Assembly: GCF_018308945.1 (NCBI RefSeq)
Contig: NZ_CP070501.1
Location: forward strand, 1,426,001-1,490,000
From: Agrococcus sp. Marseille-Q4369
GTDB lineage: Bacteria; Actinomycetota; Actinomycetes; Actinomycetales; Microbacteriaceae
Length of the DNA stretch: 64,000 nucleotides
Reading direction: 5' to 3'
This document shows, in pieces, positions 1 to 8,000 of the stretch; the stretch's first letter is position 1; each line of letters begins with the position of its first letter. The notes beneath the pieces are model-generated. The model worked only from the letters and a program-made list of their open reading frames with translations. It did no database searches and was not told where the DNA came from. The position numbers and the translations under genes were made by a program.

Positions 1-450
1 GGCCTCCGCCTCGGCCCGCCGGCCTGCGTGCAGCTCGGCGAGCGCGAGCTGCTCCGCCGCCGCCCGCTCGAGCGGAGCGGCCTCCGCGGCGGCGCCAGCG
101 AGGCTCGCGAGCCGGTCGCGCTCGGCGAGCGCCTCGAGCCTCGCGGCATCGGCGCTGCGCCACTCCTCGATCGCCCCGTCGGCGCTCTGCTGGGCGGCGC
201 GCAGCTCGTCGGCGTAGTCGACGAGCGCCTGGCCCGTCACGCGGTAGCGCGAGGTCGCGGAGCCCAGCTGGCCCGACACCTCCTCCGCGCCCTCCCGCAC
301 CCGATCGAAGGCGCGCGCGACGGTCGCGTCCTCGTCGCTGATGGCACGCAGGTGCTCGATCGCCTGCTCGATCGCCTCGGCCGTGCGGAGGTAGGCGTCG
401 CCGTGCCCCTCGACGGCCTGCCACTGCCCGCTGAGCTGCTCGAGCGTCAT
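1..450 (-). CDS. T7SS-associated coiled-coil protein, 3'-truncated by window edge
   Basis: The first 150 residues are visible; the gene runs off the left edge, so its C-terminus is unknown. The ATG at 450 overlaps the stop of the upstream small gene by four bases (ATGA), which implies translational coupling. The protein begins MTLEQLSGQWQAVEGHG and is almost wholly helical, rich in Ala, Glu and Arg, with long coiled-coil stretches and no membrane segment or signal peptide. Position right after a WXG100/EspC-like gene at the end of a type VII secretion locus suggests a secreted helical substrate, or the N-terminal export domain of a larger toxin whose active domain lies outside the window. I recognise no named family. 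Confidence 0.7.
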   Translation of the reverse strand, partial: MTLEQLSGQWQAVEGHGDAYLRTAEAIEQAIEHLRAISDEDATVARAFDRVREGAEEVSGQLGSATSRYRVTGQALVDYADELRAAQQSADGAIEEWRSADAARLEALAERDRLASLAGAAAEAAPLERAAAEQLALAELHAGRRAEAEA

Positions 451-719
451 CCGGCCGCCAGCTGCCGGTCGGTCTCGCGGAACCCGGTCGCGATGCCCGC
501 GATGCGCTCGGCGAGCGCGTCCGCCGCCTCCCGATGGCGCTCGCGGTTGTCGTCCCAGGTGTCGGCGAACGCGAGCACGCTCGCTGCCAGCCCGTCGTGC
601 CCCACGGCCTCAGCTGCGGCGGCGCTCGTGCGGTCCGACGCCGCGAGCTGCCGCGTGACGAAGCCGAGCTCGGCGACCGCTGCGTCCAGGTCGCCGTAGG
701 TGATGCGGATGTCGGCCAC
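447..719 (-). CDS. small helical WXG100/EspC-like T7SS protein (90 aa)
   Basis: A GTG start at 719 is preceded by GAGGAG six bases upstream. The 90-residue product is all helical, with no signal peptide or membrane segment. A central FADTWDDNRERH stretch between two helices resembles the turn region of EspC/WXG100-type proteins, which pair as helical hairpins and leave through FtsK-like ATPases. Size and place (first gene of a short transcription unit behind its own promoter, followed by an overlapping helical gene) fit a secreted partner of the next protein. The assignment rests on length, helical pattern and context, not on a canonical W-x-G motif. Confidence 0.75.
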   Translation of the reverse strand: MADIRITYGDLDAAVAELGFVTRQLAASDRTSAAAAEAVGHDGLAASVLAFADTWDDNRERHREAADALAERIAGIATGFRETDRQLAAG

Positions 720-739
720 TGCGCCTCCTCGTGGGGCCG

Positions 740-785
740 ACGCTACGCATCCGCCGCCCGGGGAGTGAATGGGCAGGAGTGCCCA
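740..785 (-). promoter_or_regulatory. palindrome-linked promoter, copy B
   Basis: Read on the minus strand, a perfect inverted repeat TGGGCA-CTCC-TGCCCA (770-785) is followed by a TTCACT -35-like hexamer and, 24 bases after the palindrome, by TAGCGT (740-745) as a -10 box. The start codon at 719 lies about 20 bases further on, giving a very short leader. The same arrangement occurs at 4524-4568 and 4983-5027. Palindrome and spacing are seen directly; binding by a regulator is inferred. Confidence 0.6.
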
Positions 786-823
786 TCGACAGCAGCCGTC
801 TCGCGAGCGAGGGGTGCCGGGGA

Positions 824-1447
824 TCAGGGCTGCGGGCGCCGCCAGCGCAGCGTCGAGACGCACGCGTCGAGGAGGATGCGCTGGCCGTCGACGAGCGGAT
901 CCTCGACGTCCATGTCGACCGGCCGGTTGATAGTCGCGGTCAGCTGCAGCGCGCGCCTGCGCTGCGTGCCGGGGACGGGCGTGAGGTAGACGACGGTGAG
1001 CACCCGCAGCGACTCGCCCTGCACGGTCTCGAGCCGGTCGCGCTCGAAGCGCACGATGCGCTTCGAGTCGTCGAGCGGCGCCGCGTCGTACTCGAGGATC
1101 GCGTGGCGCACCGCCTCGTCGAGCGTGACGTCGGGCTGCGCGCGGCGGATGGAGGCGAGGATCGACGACGACAGCCACAGCGTGTCGTCGCCCTCCTCGG
1201 TCGGCGTGAAGAAGGCGACGACGTCGCTGCGCTGCATCGCCTCGAACGAGTCCTGGAGCATGCGCTTTGCGTGCGCGTAGAGGTCGGGCCGGTGGGCGCG
1301 GAGCATGCGCTCGCGGATGCCGGCGGCCATCGCATCGTGCGTGGCGCGATCCGGCGCGTGCCGCGCCCAGCCGGGCGGCAGCTCGAGCTCGAACTCGGGG
1401 TCGGGCGCGGCTCCGAGCTCCGCGCGCAGGTCGGTCTGCTCGCTCAT
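824..1447 (-). CDS. uncharacterised soluble T7SS-locus protein (207 aa)
   Basis: I do not recognise this family. The ATG at 1447 has a GAGGAGG ribosome site seven bases upstream, which decides against a start further up in the same frame. The product MSEQTDLRAELG... has no membrane segment and looks like a mixed alpha/beta cytosolic protein; phrases such as SLRVLTVVYLTPVPGTQ and the run DVEDPLVDGQRILLDAC suggest a beta-rich C-terminal half. It could be a cytosolic chaperone- or EspG-like partner for the helical substrates next to it, but this is context only. It is separated from the next downstream gene by the promoter at 740-785, so it is probably the last gene of its own transcript. Confidence 0.75.
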   Translation of the reverse strand: MSEQTDLRAELGAAPDPEFELELPPGWARHAPDRATHDAMAAGIRERMLRAHRPDLYAHAKRMLQDSFEAMQRSDVVAFFTPTEEGDDTLWLSSSILASIRRAQPDVTLDEAVRHAILEYDAAPLDDSKRIVRFERDRLETVQGESLRVLTVVYLTPVPGTQRRRALQLTATINRPVDMDVEDPLVDGQRILLDACVSTLRWRRPQP

Positions 1448-1496
1448 GCGTCCTCCTCGGTCATGGATGTCCGGGCCTCGTCCGAGCGGGGCGCGG

Positions 1497-2288
1497 TCAC
1501 TGCGCGCGCTGCTCGGCGTCGAGACGGTGCAGCGTGCCGAGCTCGGCACGACGGGCGCGCTCGGCGGTGCTCGGCTCGAGCCTGCCGCGCTCGGCGAGCA
1601 GGGCGATCGCCGCGTCGCGGTCGTCGCGGATGCTCCGCAGCTCGTGGTCGGGGATGCCCGCGAGCACGGCGGCGAGCGCGTCGCGATGCGCGCGAGCGTC
1701 CTCCGCGGCGGCCGTGACGGCGGCGGCGCCGCGGCCGAGGGCGAGCACGAGCAGGCTGAGCACGAGGCCGAGCACGCCGGCGACGAGCACGGCGCTGCGC
1801 CACCCGCCGACGCCGGCGACCGACGCGAGCGAGGCGGCGGAGCCCATGACCCACCAGCTGAGCGCGGCGAAGACCGCCGTGCCGAAGCCGAGCAGCAGCA
1901 GCTGCCGGTCGCGCAGGCGCGGCCCGCGCAGCCACACCACCGCGGCGACGACCTGCACGACGGCAGCGACGCCGAAGCACGCGCCCGCGATGGGCACGGA
2001 CACCTCGCCGTCGAGGCGGTGGTAGCCGAGCGGGTCGCCCAGCAGCGCGGCGAAGCCGATGACGGGCGCGATGACCGCGAGCAGGAGCGGCAGCAGCAGC
2101 CAGAGGCCCGCCATGCCGCTGCCCTTCGCGCCCGCGACGCGCGCGAGCCCGGCGCCGTCGTCGCCCATGTGCTCGAGCGCGGCGGGGTGGCGCTGGAGGG
2201 CGTAGGCCTCGAGGATGCCGAGCCGCGGCTCGGCGGCGGCCGAGAGGTCGTCGGCCCACGCGAGGGCGCTGTCGTGGCGGAGGCTCAC
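1497..2288 (-). CDS. four-helix membrane protein of the T7SS locus (263 aa)
   Basis: The GTG at 2288 overlaps the stop of the upstream gene (GTGA). A 65-residue soluble N-terminus is followed by four hydrophobic segments, roughly residues 63-86, 98-120, 128-150 and 160-185, and then a charged, probably coiled-coil cytoplasmic tail of about 75 residues. I recognise no family. In a locus that lacks EccB, EccD and EccE, multi-pass proteins such as this one are candidates for a private channel or anchoring part, or for an immunity protein against a membrane-active substrate. Neither role can be proved from the sequence. Confidence 0.8.
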   Translation of the reverse strand: MSLRHDSALAWADDLSAAAEPRLGILEAYALQRHPAALEHMGDDGAGLARVAGAKGSGMAGLWLLLPLLLAVIAPVIGFAALLGDPLGYHRLDGEVSVPIAGACFGVAAVVQVVAAVVWLRGPRLRDRQLLLLGFGTAVFAALSWWVMGSAASLASVAGVGGWRSAVLVAGVLGLVLSLLVLALGRGAAAVTAAAEDARAHRDALAAVLAGIPDHELRSIRDDRDAAIALLAERGRLEPSTAERARRAELGTLHRLDAEQRAQ

Positions 2289-2896
2289 GCCGCGCCTCCC
2301 AGGCTCCAGCCCGCCTCGTCGGCGACGAGGCCCACGGGCGGCTCGGCGCGGAACGCGGAGCCGTCGGGCCGCTCGAGCTCGATGCGGTCGACGAGGTCGA
2401 GGAGCGCGGGCGCCGAGAGGTCGGCGACCTCCGCGACGGTCGGGTCGATCGAGAGCGCGAACGCGGCCTCGCCGTCGTCGAAGGCGAGCACGGCGACCGC
2501 CGCCGACGCGCTCGCCTCCTCGAGCCGCACGCGCCCGGTGACCTGCACGCCGGGGCCGAGGGTCGAGCTCTCGATCGGCTGCACGGCCGCGCCCGCCGCG
2601 TGGAAGTCGGGCAGCGCGGCGCTCGGCACGACGCGCGCGCGGACGATCGAGAAGACGGGCAGCGCGACGGGCCACAGCTGCCACGAGAGCAGGTCGTCGG
2701 CCTCGCGGCGGTCGAGCCCCGCTCGCAGCAGCGCCGGCACGGCGCGGTCGAGGTCGTCGCTCCAGCGCTCGCCGAACGCGGCGCGCAGCGCCGCGGTGCG
2801 CTCGGCGACCCAGTGTCCGTCGTCGGCGCCGAGCGGCGGCATGCCGAGCCAGCCGGGAGCGGCCGAGCTCGCGGAGATCCGCCACGTGGCCGTCAC
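2285..2896 (-). CDS. uncharacterised soluble protein coupled to membrane protein (203 aa)
   Basis: Start is a GTG at 2896; the end overlaps the next gene by four bases, so the two are very likely made together. The product is acidic and has no signal peptide or membrane segment. The first 100 residues are Trp-rich and helical; the second half (about 100-175) is beta-rich with LAFDDGEAAFALSIDPTV in the middle. I do not recognise the family. Size and position next to a probable substrate gene (2931-4148) would fit a cytosolic chaperone or an immunity protein. Confidence 0.75.
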   Translation of the reverse strand: MTATWRISASSAAPGWLGMPPLGADDGHWVAERTAALRAAFGERWSDDLDRAVPALLRAGLDRREADDLLSWQLWPVALPVFSIVRARVVPSAALPDFHAAGAAVQPIESSTLGPGVQVTGRVRLEEASASAAVAVLAFDDGEAAFALSIDPTVAEVADLSAPALLDLVDRIELERPDGSAFRAEPPVGLVADEAGWSLGGAA

Positions 2897-2930
2897 CGAT
2901 CACATCCCTCGTCGCTCGAGCGCGCCTCGA

Positions 2931-4148
2931 TCACCAGACGATGTCGAAGGCGGGCACCTTCTCCTTGATCGTCTCATGGCCCGTGAACTTCGAGATCCAG
3001 CCGTCGTACTTGAGGGGCACGGCGAACAGTCCGTGCATGAGGTCGGATGCGGTGGCGAGCGCCGGCAGGACGCCGGTCGTCACGTCGCCGAGCTTCTCGA
3101 AGGCCGCGACGTCCTTCCCCGTCATGAGGCGCAGGAACACGTCGCCGAAGCCGTTCGGGTTGTTGCCGGTCGCGAGCTGGCGCAGGCTCCCGAGCGCGCC
3201 GCTCGCGCCGCGGCCGTGGAAGAGGTAGGCGAAGCCGAGCTCCTTCGCCTGCGAGCCGGCGTTGCGCCACGCGGTCGCGCCGAGCACGCCGCCGAACATG
3301 TCGTCGGCGAAGCTGAACTTGCCGCTCGCGATCTTCCCGAGCTTGCCCCACGGCAGCACGCCTGCGATCGCGAGCCCGAGCTGCAGCCATCCCGCGTCCC
3401 CGCGGATCTTCTGGTAGATCGTCAGGCCGAGGGCGACGAGGCCGATGATGCCGCCGATGAGGGCGAGGATCGGGCCGCCGAAGATGATCGCGAGGATGCC
3501 GACCGCGAGCCCCGCCCAGCTGAGCGCCTTCTGCAGGCCCGCGACGAAGCCGTCGACGTTGTCCCAGAACCCGTCCTCGACCTTGCCCTCGAGCACGTCG
3601 CCGATGCCGCTCGCGGCCGACTCGAAGGCCGCTTCCCACGTGTCGTAGTCGGCGTCCCAGTAGCCCGCCTCGTCCTCCCACGCACGGTAGGCGGCGAGCT
3701 TCGCGGCGTCCTCCTCCGCCTGCTGCTCGGCCTCGGGGCTGTCGGGCTCGGGCTGGAACCAGCCGCCCGTGCCGCGCGGCTCGACCGAGCCCGGCAGCGC
3801 AGAGAACGTCGACCACAGCGCTGCGCACGTGTCGACGTGCGCCTTGATCTTCGGCTGCACGTCGGCGAGCGCCTCGCCGTAGGCGACGAGCACGGGGCCG
3901 GTCGGCTCGTAGAGCTCGCCCGCTTGCCGGAGCAGCCCGTGAGAGTCGCCGACCACCTCGCGCAGCTTCGCGACCGCGAGGCCCTTCTGGCCGTCGGCGC
4001 CGCTCTTGACCTGCTCGAGCGTCGCCGCGCTCGCCTTCATCGCCCGCCCGAGCGACGCGATCGCCTCGCCGCGCGCCACGATCCCCTCGGGGTCGCCCTC
4101 CACGTAGTCGATCCAGCGGCCCCTCGGCGACTGCGGTCCTGCGTGCAT
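2931..4148 (-). CDS. putative T7SS substrate or membrane-inserting effector (405 aa)
   Basis: The ATG at 4148 is preceded by GAGGAG at good spacing. Residues 1-120 are helical and resemble the N-terminal export regions of long T7SS substrates. Residues 130-200 are acidic and Trp/Tyr-rich. A glycine-rich hydrophobic pair of helices (about 208-245, with LAIIFGGPILALIGGIIGL) could span or insert into a membrane. The last 150 residues are a distinct soluble domain ending KEKVPAFDIVW that I cannot place. It follows a WXG-like small protein by only 22 bases, the usual layout of a helper plus large substrate. Whether the C-terminus is a toxin is unknown. Confidence 0.8.
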   Translation of the reverse strand: MHAGPQSPRGRWIDYVEGDPEGIVARGEAIASLGRAMKASAATLEQVKSGADGQKGLAVAKLREVVGDSHGLLRQAGELYEPTGPVLVAYGEALADVQPKIKAHVDTCAALWSTFSALPGSVEPRGTGGWFQPEPDSPEAEQQAEEDAAKLAAYRAWEDEAGYWDADYDTWEAAFESAASGIGDVLEGKVEDGFWDNVDGFVAGLQKALSWAGLAVGILAIIFGGPILALIGGIIGLVALGLTIYQKIRGDAGWLQLGLAIAGVLPWGKLGKIASGKFSFADDMFGGVLGATAWRNAGSQAKELGFAYLFHGRGASGALGSLRQLATGNNPNGFGDVFLRLMTGKDVAAFEKLGDVTTGVLPALATASDLMHGLFAVPLKYDGWISKFTGHETIKEKVPAFDIVW

Positions 4149-4170
4149 CGTCGTCTCCTCGTCGTCCCGG

Positions 4171-4479
4171 TCAGCTCGCCGCGTCCGCGGCCTCGAGCTC
4201 GAGCGAGGCCTCCTCGTCGAACTCCGCGAAGCCCTCGAGCACGCCCTGCACGTGGTCGCGCACCTTCGTCATGTCGCGCGCGAGGTCGACGCGCTTGTCG
4301 TTCCAGCGGCTCTCGAAGTCGCCCGCGCCCGAGCGCAGCTCCCACCGGCCGTAGGGGGCGCCGATCGCCGCCTCGAGCTCGCTCGACCGGTCACCCGCGC
4401 TCTCGAGCTCGACGATGATCTCGTCGAGCTGCTGCCGCAGCGCGAGCAGCTCGTCGAAGGTGATGAGCACGTCATCCAT
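4171..4479 (-). CDS. small helical WXG-like T7SS protein (102 aa)
   Basis: The ATG at 4479 follows a GAGGAGAG ribosome site. The product is acidic, wholly helical and has no membrane segment. Its centre carries GRWELRSGAGDFESRW, so two Trp residues sit in the turn between two long helices, where WXG100 proteins have W-x-G. It lies directly upstream of the 405-residue candidate substrate and has its own palindrome-linked promoter (4524-4568). Most likely a secreted partner or a chaperone that pairs with that protein; the exact family is not certain. Confidence 0.8.
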   Translation of the reverse strand: MDDVLITFDELLALRQQLDEIIVELESAGDRSSELEAAIGAPYGRWELRSGAGDFESRWNDKRVDLARDMTKVRDHVQGVLEGFAEFDEEASLELEAADAAS

Positions 4480-4523
4480 GTCTCTCCTCGAATCCGTCAG
4501 CGGCCGCGCCGCTCCTGCTCCTC

Positions 4524-4568
4524 AACGTAGGCGGCGGATGCCTCGAGGGCGATGGGGAGGACTCCCCC
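4524..4568 (-). promoter_or_regulatory. palindrome-linked promoter, copy C
   Basis: Minus-strand reading: GGGGGA-GTCC-TCCCCA (4553-4568, one mismatch from symmetry), then 23 bases, then TACGTT (4524-4529) as -10 box, with the start codon of the 102-residue gene about 45 bases downstream. The layout matches copies A (4983-5027) and B (740-785). Confidence 0.6.
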
Positions 4569-4595
4569 ACCCGCTCGGCTCGCGGCCGCGGACGC

Positions 4596-4629
4596 CGAGA
4601 GGGGCCGGCCTCGCGGCCAGCCCCTCTCG
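4596..4629 (-). terminator. hairpin terminator behind the WXG100 gene
   Basis: A ten-base stem CGAGAGGGGC/GCCCCTCTCG encloses a further CGGCC/GGCC-type stem and lies ten bases after the stop of the 95-residue WXG100 gene. There is no long T run, as is common in this GC range. It would end or weaken transcripts of that gene, so the next gene uses its own promoter at 4524-4568. Confidence 0.6.
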
Positions 4630-4638
4630 AGCGGTGGA

Positions 4639-4926
4639 TCAGCTGCCGGCGAGCTGCTCGTCGAGCGACTGGATCGCCTGCATCATGCCGCGCAGCGCCT
4701 CACCCATCTCGGAGATGCCCTCGATCGCCTTCTCGAGACCCGACGTGAGCTCCTCGTAGCCCTCACCGAACTTGCCCGACGCGTGCTGCGTCTTGAAGTC
4801 CTCACCCAGCAGGGTGTCGACCTGACCCTTCAGGTCCTTCAGGACACCCGAGATGTCCTCCTTGCCCGTGTCGAGCTTGCCCGCCACGGACTCCATCTCT
4901 GCATACGATGCGCCGAAATCGCTCAT
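4639..4926 (-). CDS. WXG100-family secreted protein, without the W-x-G motif (95 aa)
   Basis: At 95 residues, with two long helices, no signal peptide, and a place right after the FtsK-type ATPase, this fits the EsxA/WXG100 family of dimeric proteins exported by T7SS. It begins MSDFGASYAEMESVAGKL and the turn region reads EDFKTQHASGKFGEGYEEL, so the usual Trp of W-x-G is replaced and Gly-Lys-Phe stands in its place. No C-terminal YxxxD/E export signal is obvious. An AGAGGA ribosome site precedes the ATG. It has its own promoter (4983-5027) and a terminator directly behind it, which suggests that it is made in larger amounts than the machinery. Confidence 0.9.
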   Translation of the reverse strand: MSDFGASYAEMESVAGKLDTGKEDISGVLKDLKGQVDTLLGEDFKTQHASGKFGEGYEELTSGLEKAIEGISEMGEALRGMMQAIQSLDEQLAGS

Positions 4927-4982
4927 GGATCTGATCCTCTCGAGGTCTGGTTCGCGGACCCGCTGCGGGCCGCTCTGGAGCC

Positions 4983-5027
4983 AAGGTACGAAAGCGCGCC
5001 TGGGGACTCAATGGGGAGGAGTCCCCA
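4983..5027 (-). promoter_or_regulatory. palindrome-linked promoter, copy A
   Basis: Minus-strand reading: perfect palindrome TGGGGA-CTCC-TCCCCA (5012-5027), then TTGAGT as a -35 box, a 17-base spacer and TACCTT (4983-4988) as -10 box. It sits between the ATPase stop (5032) and the WXG100 start (4926), leaving about 50 bases of leader. This is the best promoter match of the three copies. Confidence 0.7.
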
Positions 5028-5031
5028 TGGG

Positions 5032-8000
5032 TCAGCCCTCCGCGCCCACCGACGCGGCCTCGGGCTCCGGCGCCGAGGACGCATCCGCCGATGCGGGCGC
5101 CGGCGGCCGAGCGGCGTCGTCGGGCACGAGCGGCAGCTGCACGGTGACCGCGCGGCCCTGCTGCACGAAGATGCCACGGCCCTCGGGGAAGTCCGAGCGC
5201 TTGACCTTCGGGAACGGCACCTTGAAGACCGAGTCGCCGTCGTACGCATCCGGCTTGAGCACGATGCCCTTGCGGCCCGCCTTGAAGTCGCCGATGAAGC
5301 CGAAGCCGCCGGTGACCTGCGTGACGTCGGCGTCGCCGATGAGCAGGTGGTCGCTGCGGTTGATCGCCTGGAAGAGGCCCTTGAGCGCGCGCTCCGCGTC
5401 GGAGTCGGCGAACTGCGGCACGTTCTCCATCACGATCATGATGCGGCCAGGGATCGACTCGTCGGCGACGATCTCGGCGAGCTCGGTCGCGAGCGCCTTC
5501 GCGTCGTCGGGCCTCGTCGCGCTGCGCACCCACGGGCGGAAGTCGGCGAGCACCGAGCGTCGGCCGGCGAAGTGGAAGAGCTTGACCTCTGGATCGAAGC
5601 GCTCCATCGCGATGACGAGCGCCTTCATCGCGTTCGTCTTGCCCGAACCGGGCGGGCCCGCGACGATGAACGTGCCGATGGGGTCGAAGTCGCGCGCCGC
5701 GAGCGTATCCTCGGCGACGCCGATGACGGGGAAGTCGTCGACGCGCGCGGGCAGCTGCCCGAGCTCGAGCCGCGTGGGCAGCGCGCCGATCTCCTCGACG
5801 TCGCGCACGCCCTGCGCGCGCAGCGCGTCGGCGAGCTGGCCCATGAGCTTCGTCTGCTCGGCGACGTTCGGCGTGCCGCCGAGGGTCGCGACCTGCATCT
5901 CGAGGCCGTCGATGATCGCGCGGCCGGGCGCCGACTGGTCGTCGAGCACGTCCTTCGGGGCGCCCACGAGCATGTAGCCCGACTCGTCCGAGAGGCGCAG
6001 CACGACGCGGCGGGACACGTTCGAGCTGACCGCGGTCGGCACGGCGCCGGAGCGGTCGGCGGTCGCGATCGCGTGGATGCCGAGCGGCCTGCCCTCGCCG
6101 AGGATGCGCATGAAGACCTGGTAGAACGGCGAGCGGGCGCTCGTCACCTCCCAGTCGGCCTTGAACTGCGGGAAGTTGTCGAGCAGCAGGAAGATGCGGG
6201 TCGCGTTCGGGTCGACGAGCTCGCGGTACTCGGTGAGGCTCGCAGCGTTCGCCTCGGCGAAGGCCTTGCCGCGCCGGTCGAGCTCGCGGCCGAGGGAGCG
6301 CAGCAGCCGCTGCACGCGCTCGGCGTCGTCGCCCGCGATGATCGAGCCGACGTGCGGCAGCTGCTCCATCGACTTGAGCGCCCCGGAGGCGAAGTCGAGC
6401 CCGTAGACCTCCGCGCTGCCGAGCTCCGGGCGCATCCCCGCGGCGATCCCGATGGTCTTGAGCAGCGTCGACTTGCCGGAGCCCGAGGTGCCGTAGACGA
6501 GCATCGAGCCGTCGCGGTCGGGGTGGAAGTAGACCGGGTCCTGCCGCTGGCGCTCGGGGATGTCGGCCTTGCCGAGCACGATGCGACTGTCGCCCTCGAT
6601 CGCGAGCTCGCGCAGGTCGACGGTCGTCTCGAGGTCGTCGAGCCACGGCCGGCGGGGCGCGGGGATGCCCGCTCGCTCGGTCGCGCGGATGAGCGTCGAG
6701 ACGATGCGCTTCTGGTCGTTCGGGCCGAGGTCCTCGTCGTGCGAGTCGGACTCGGGCGCCGCATCCGGCTCCCAGCGCTGCACCGAGCCGAAGCGGAGCT
6801 CGGCGACCTTGACGTCGGCCGCCTTGACCTCGTCGGGACGGGTCCAGCCGCCCGCGTAGGCCGACTGGAACGGCACGAGCCGGCCCGGTCCCGTCTTCGC
6901 GATGCCGCGGCCGGGGATGGAGGGCGGGAATGACGCCGCCACGGGGTCGTCGACGACGTCCTTCGAGTCGGATTCGTCGGCCATCCGGAGCGCGACGCGC
7001 AGGTTGGTGTTGGCTCGCAGGTTGTCCTTGATGACGCCTGCTGGGCGCTGCGTCGCCATGATGAGGTGGATGCCGAGCGACCGGCCACGCTGCGCGATGT
7101 CGACGACGCCGTCGACGAACTCGGGAACCTCTCCCGCGAGCGCCGCGAACTCGTCGATCACGAGCACGAGCGCGGGTGGCGTCTCGGGGTCCTGGCGCTT
7201 CTCGAGCTCGAGCAGATCCTTCGCCTTCTTGCGGTTGAAGAGGTGCTCGCGGTGGTGCAGCTCGGCGCGCAGGCTCGTGAGCGCGCGGCGCACGAGGTGG
7301 GGGCTCAGGTCGGTGACGAGCCCGACGCAGTGCGGCAGCTCGACGCAGTCGGCGAAGGCCGAGCCACCCTTGTAGTCGACGAAGAGGAAGGTCACGCGGT
7401 CGGGGCTGTGCGCGCTCGCCATGCCGAGCACCCACGCCTGCAGGAACTCCGACTTGCCCGCGCCGGTCGTGCCGCCGACGAGCGCGTGCGGGCCTTGCGT
7501 GCGCAGGTCGAGCGTCATCGCGTCGCTCGCGCCCTGGCCCATGATCGCGCGCAGGTTGCCGGCCTTCTTGAGCCGCGGCTTCGGCTCGCCCGAGCGGTCG
7601 AGGATCGTGTTGTTCTGCCGCCAGCGGTCGATGACCGCGTTCGGGTCCTCCGCGAGCTCCGGGCCCACGAGCGAGAGGAACATGACGGAGTCGGGGATGT
7701 CGGAGGAGTCGTTGATGACGATGCTCGCGTCGACGACGGGCGCGAGGCGCTTCGCGAGCATGTCCATGTACTCGCTCGAGACGCCCTCGACCTTGACGCC
7801 CTCGTACTCGACGCCCGATCGCACGGTGCCGACCTTCGCGTCCTCGAGGCCGGCCGAGACGTCGATGTAGCTGCGGCACACCGCGGGCAGCGATTCGACG
7901 GTCGGCGCGACGAAGACGCCGTAGATGCCGACCGCGGCGCCGCGCTCGAGGATCTGCGTGAGCCGCGGCCGGTCGACGGGGGCGTCGTTCGTGACGACGA

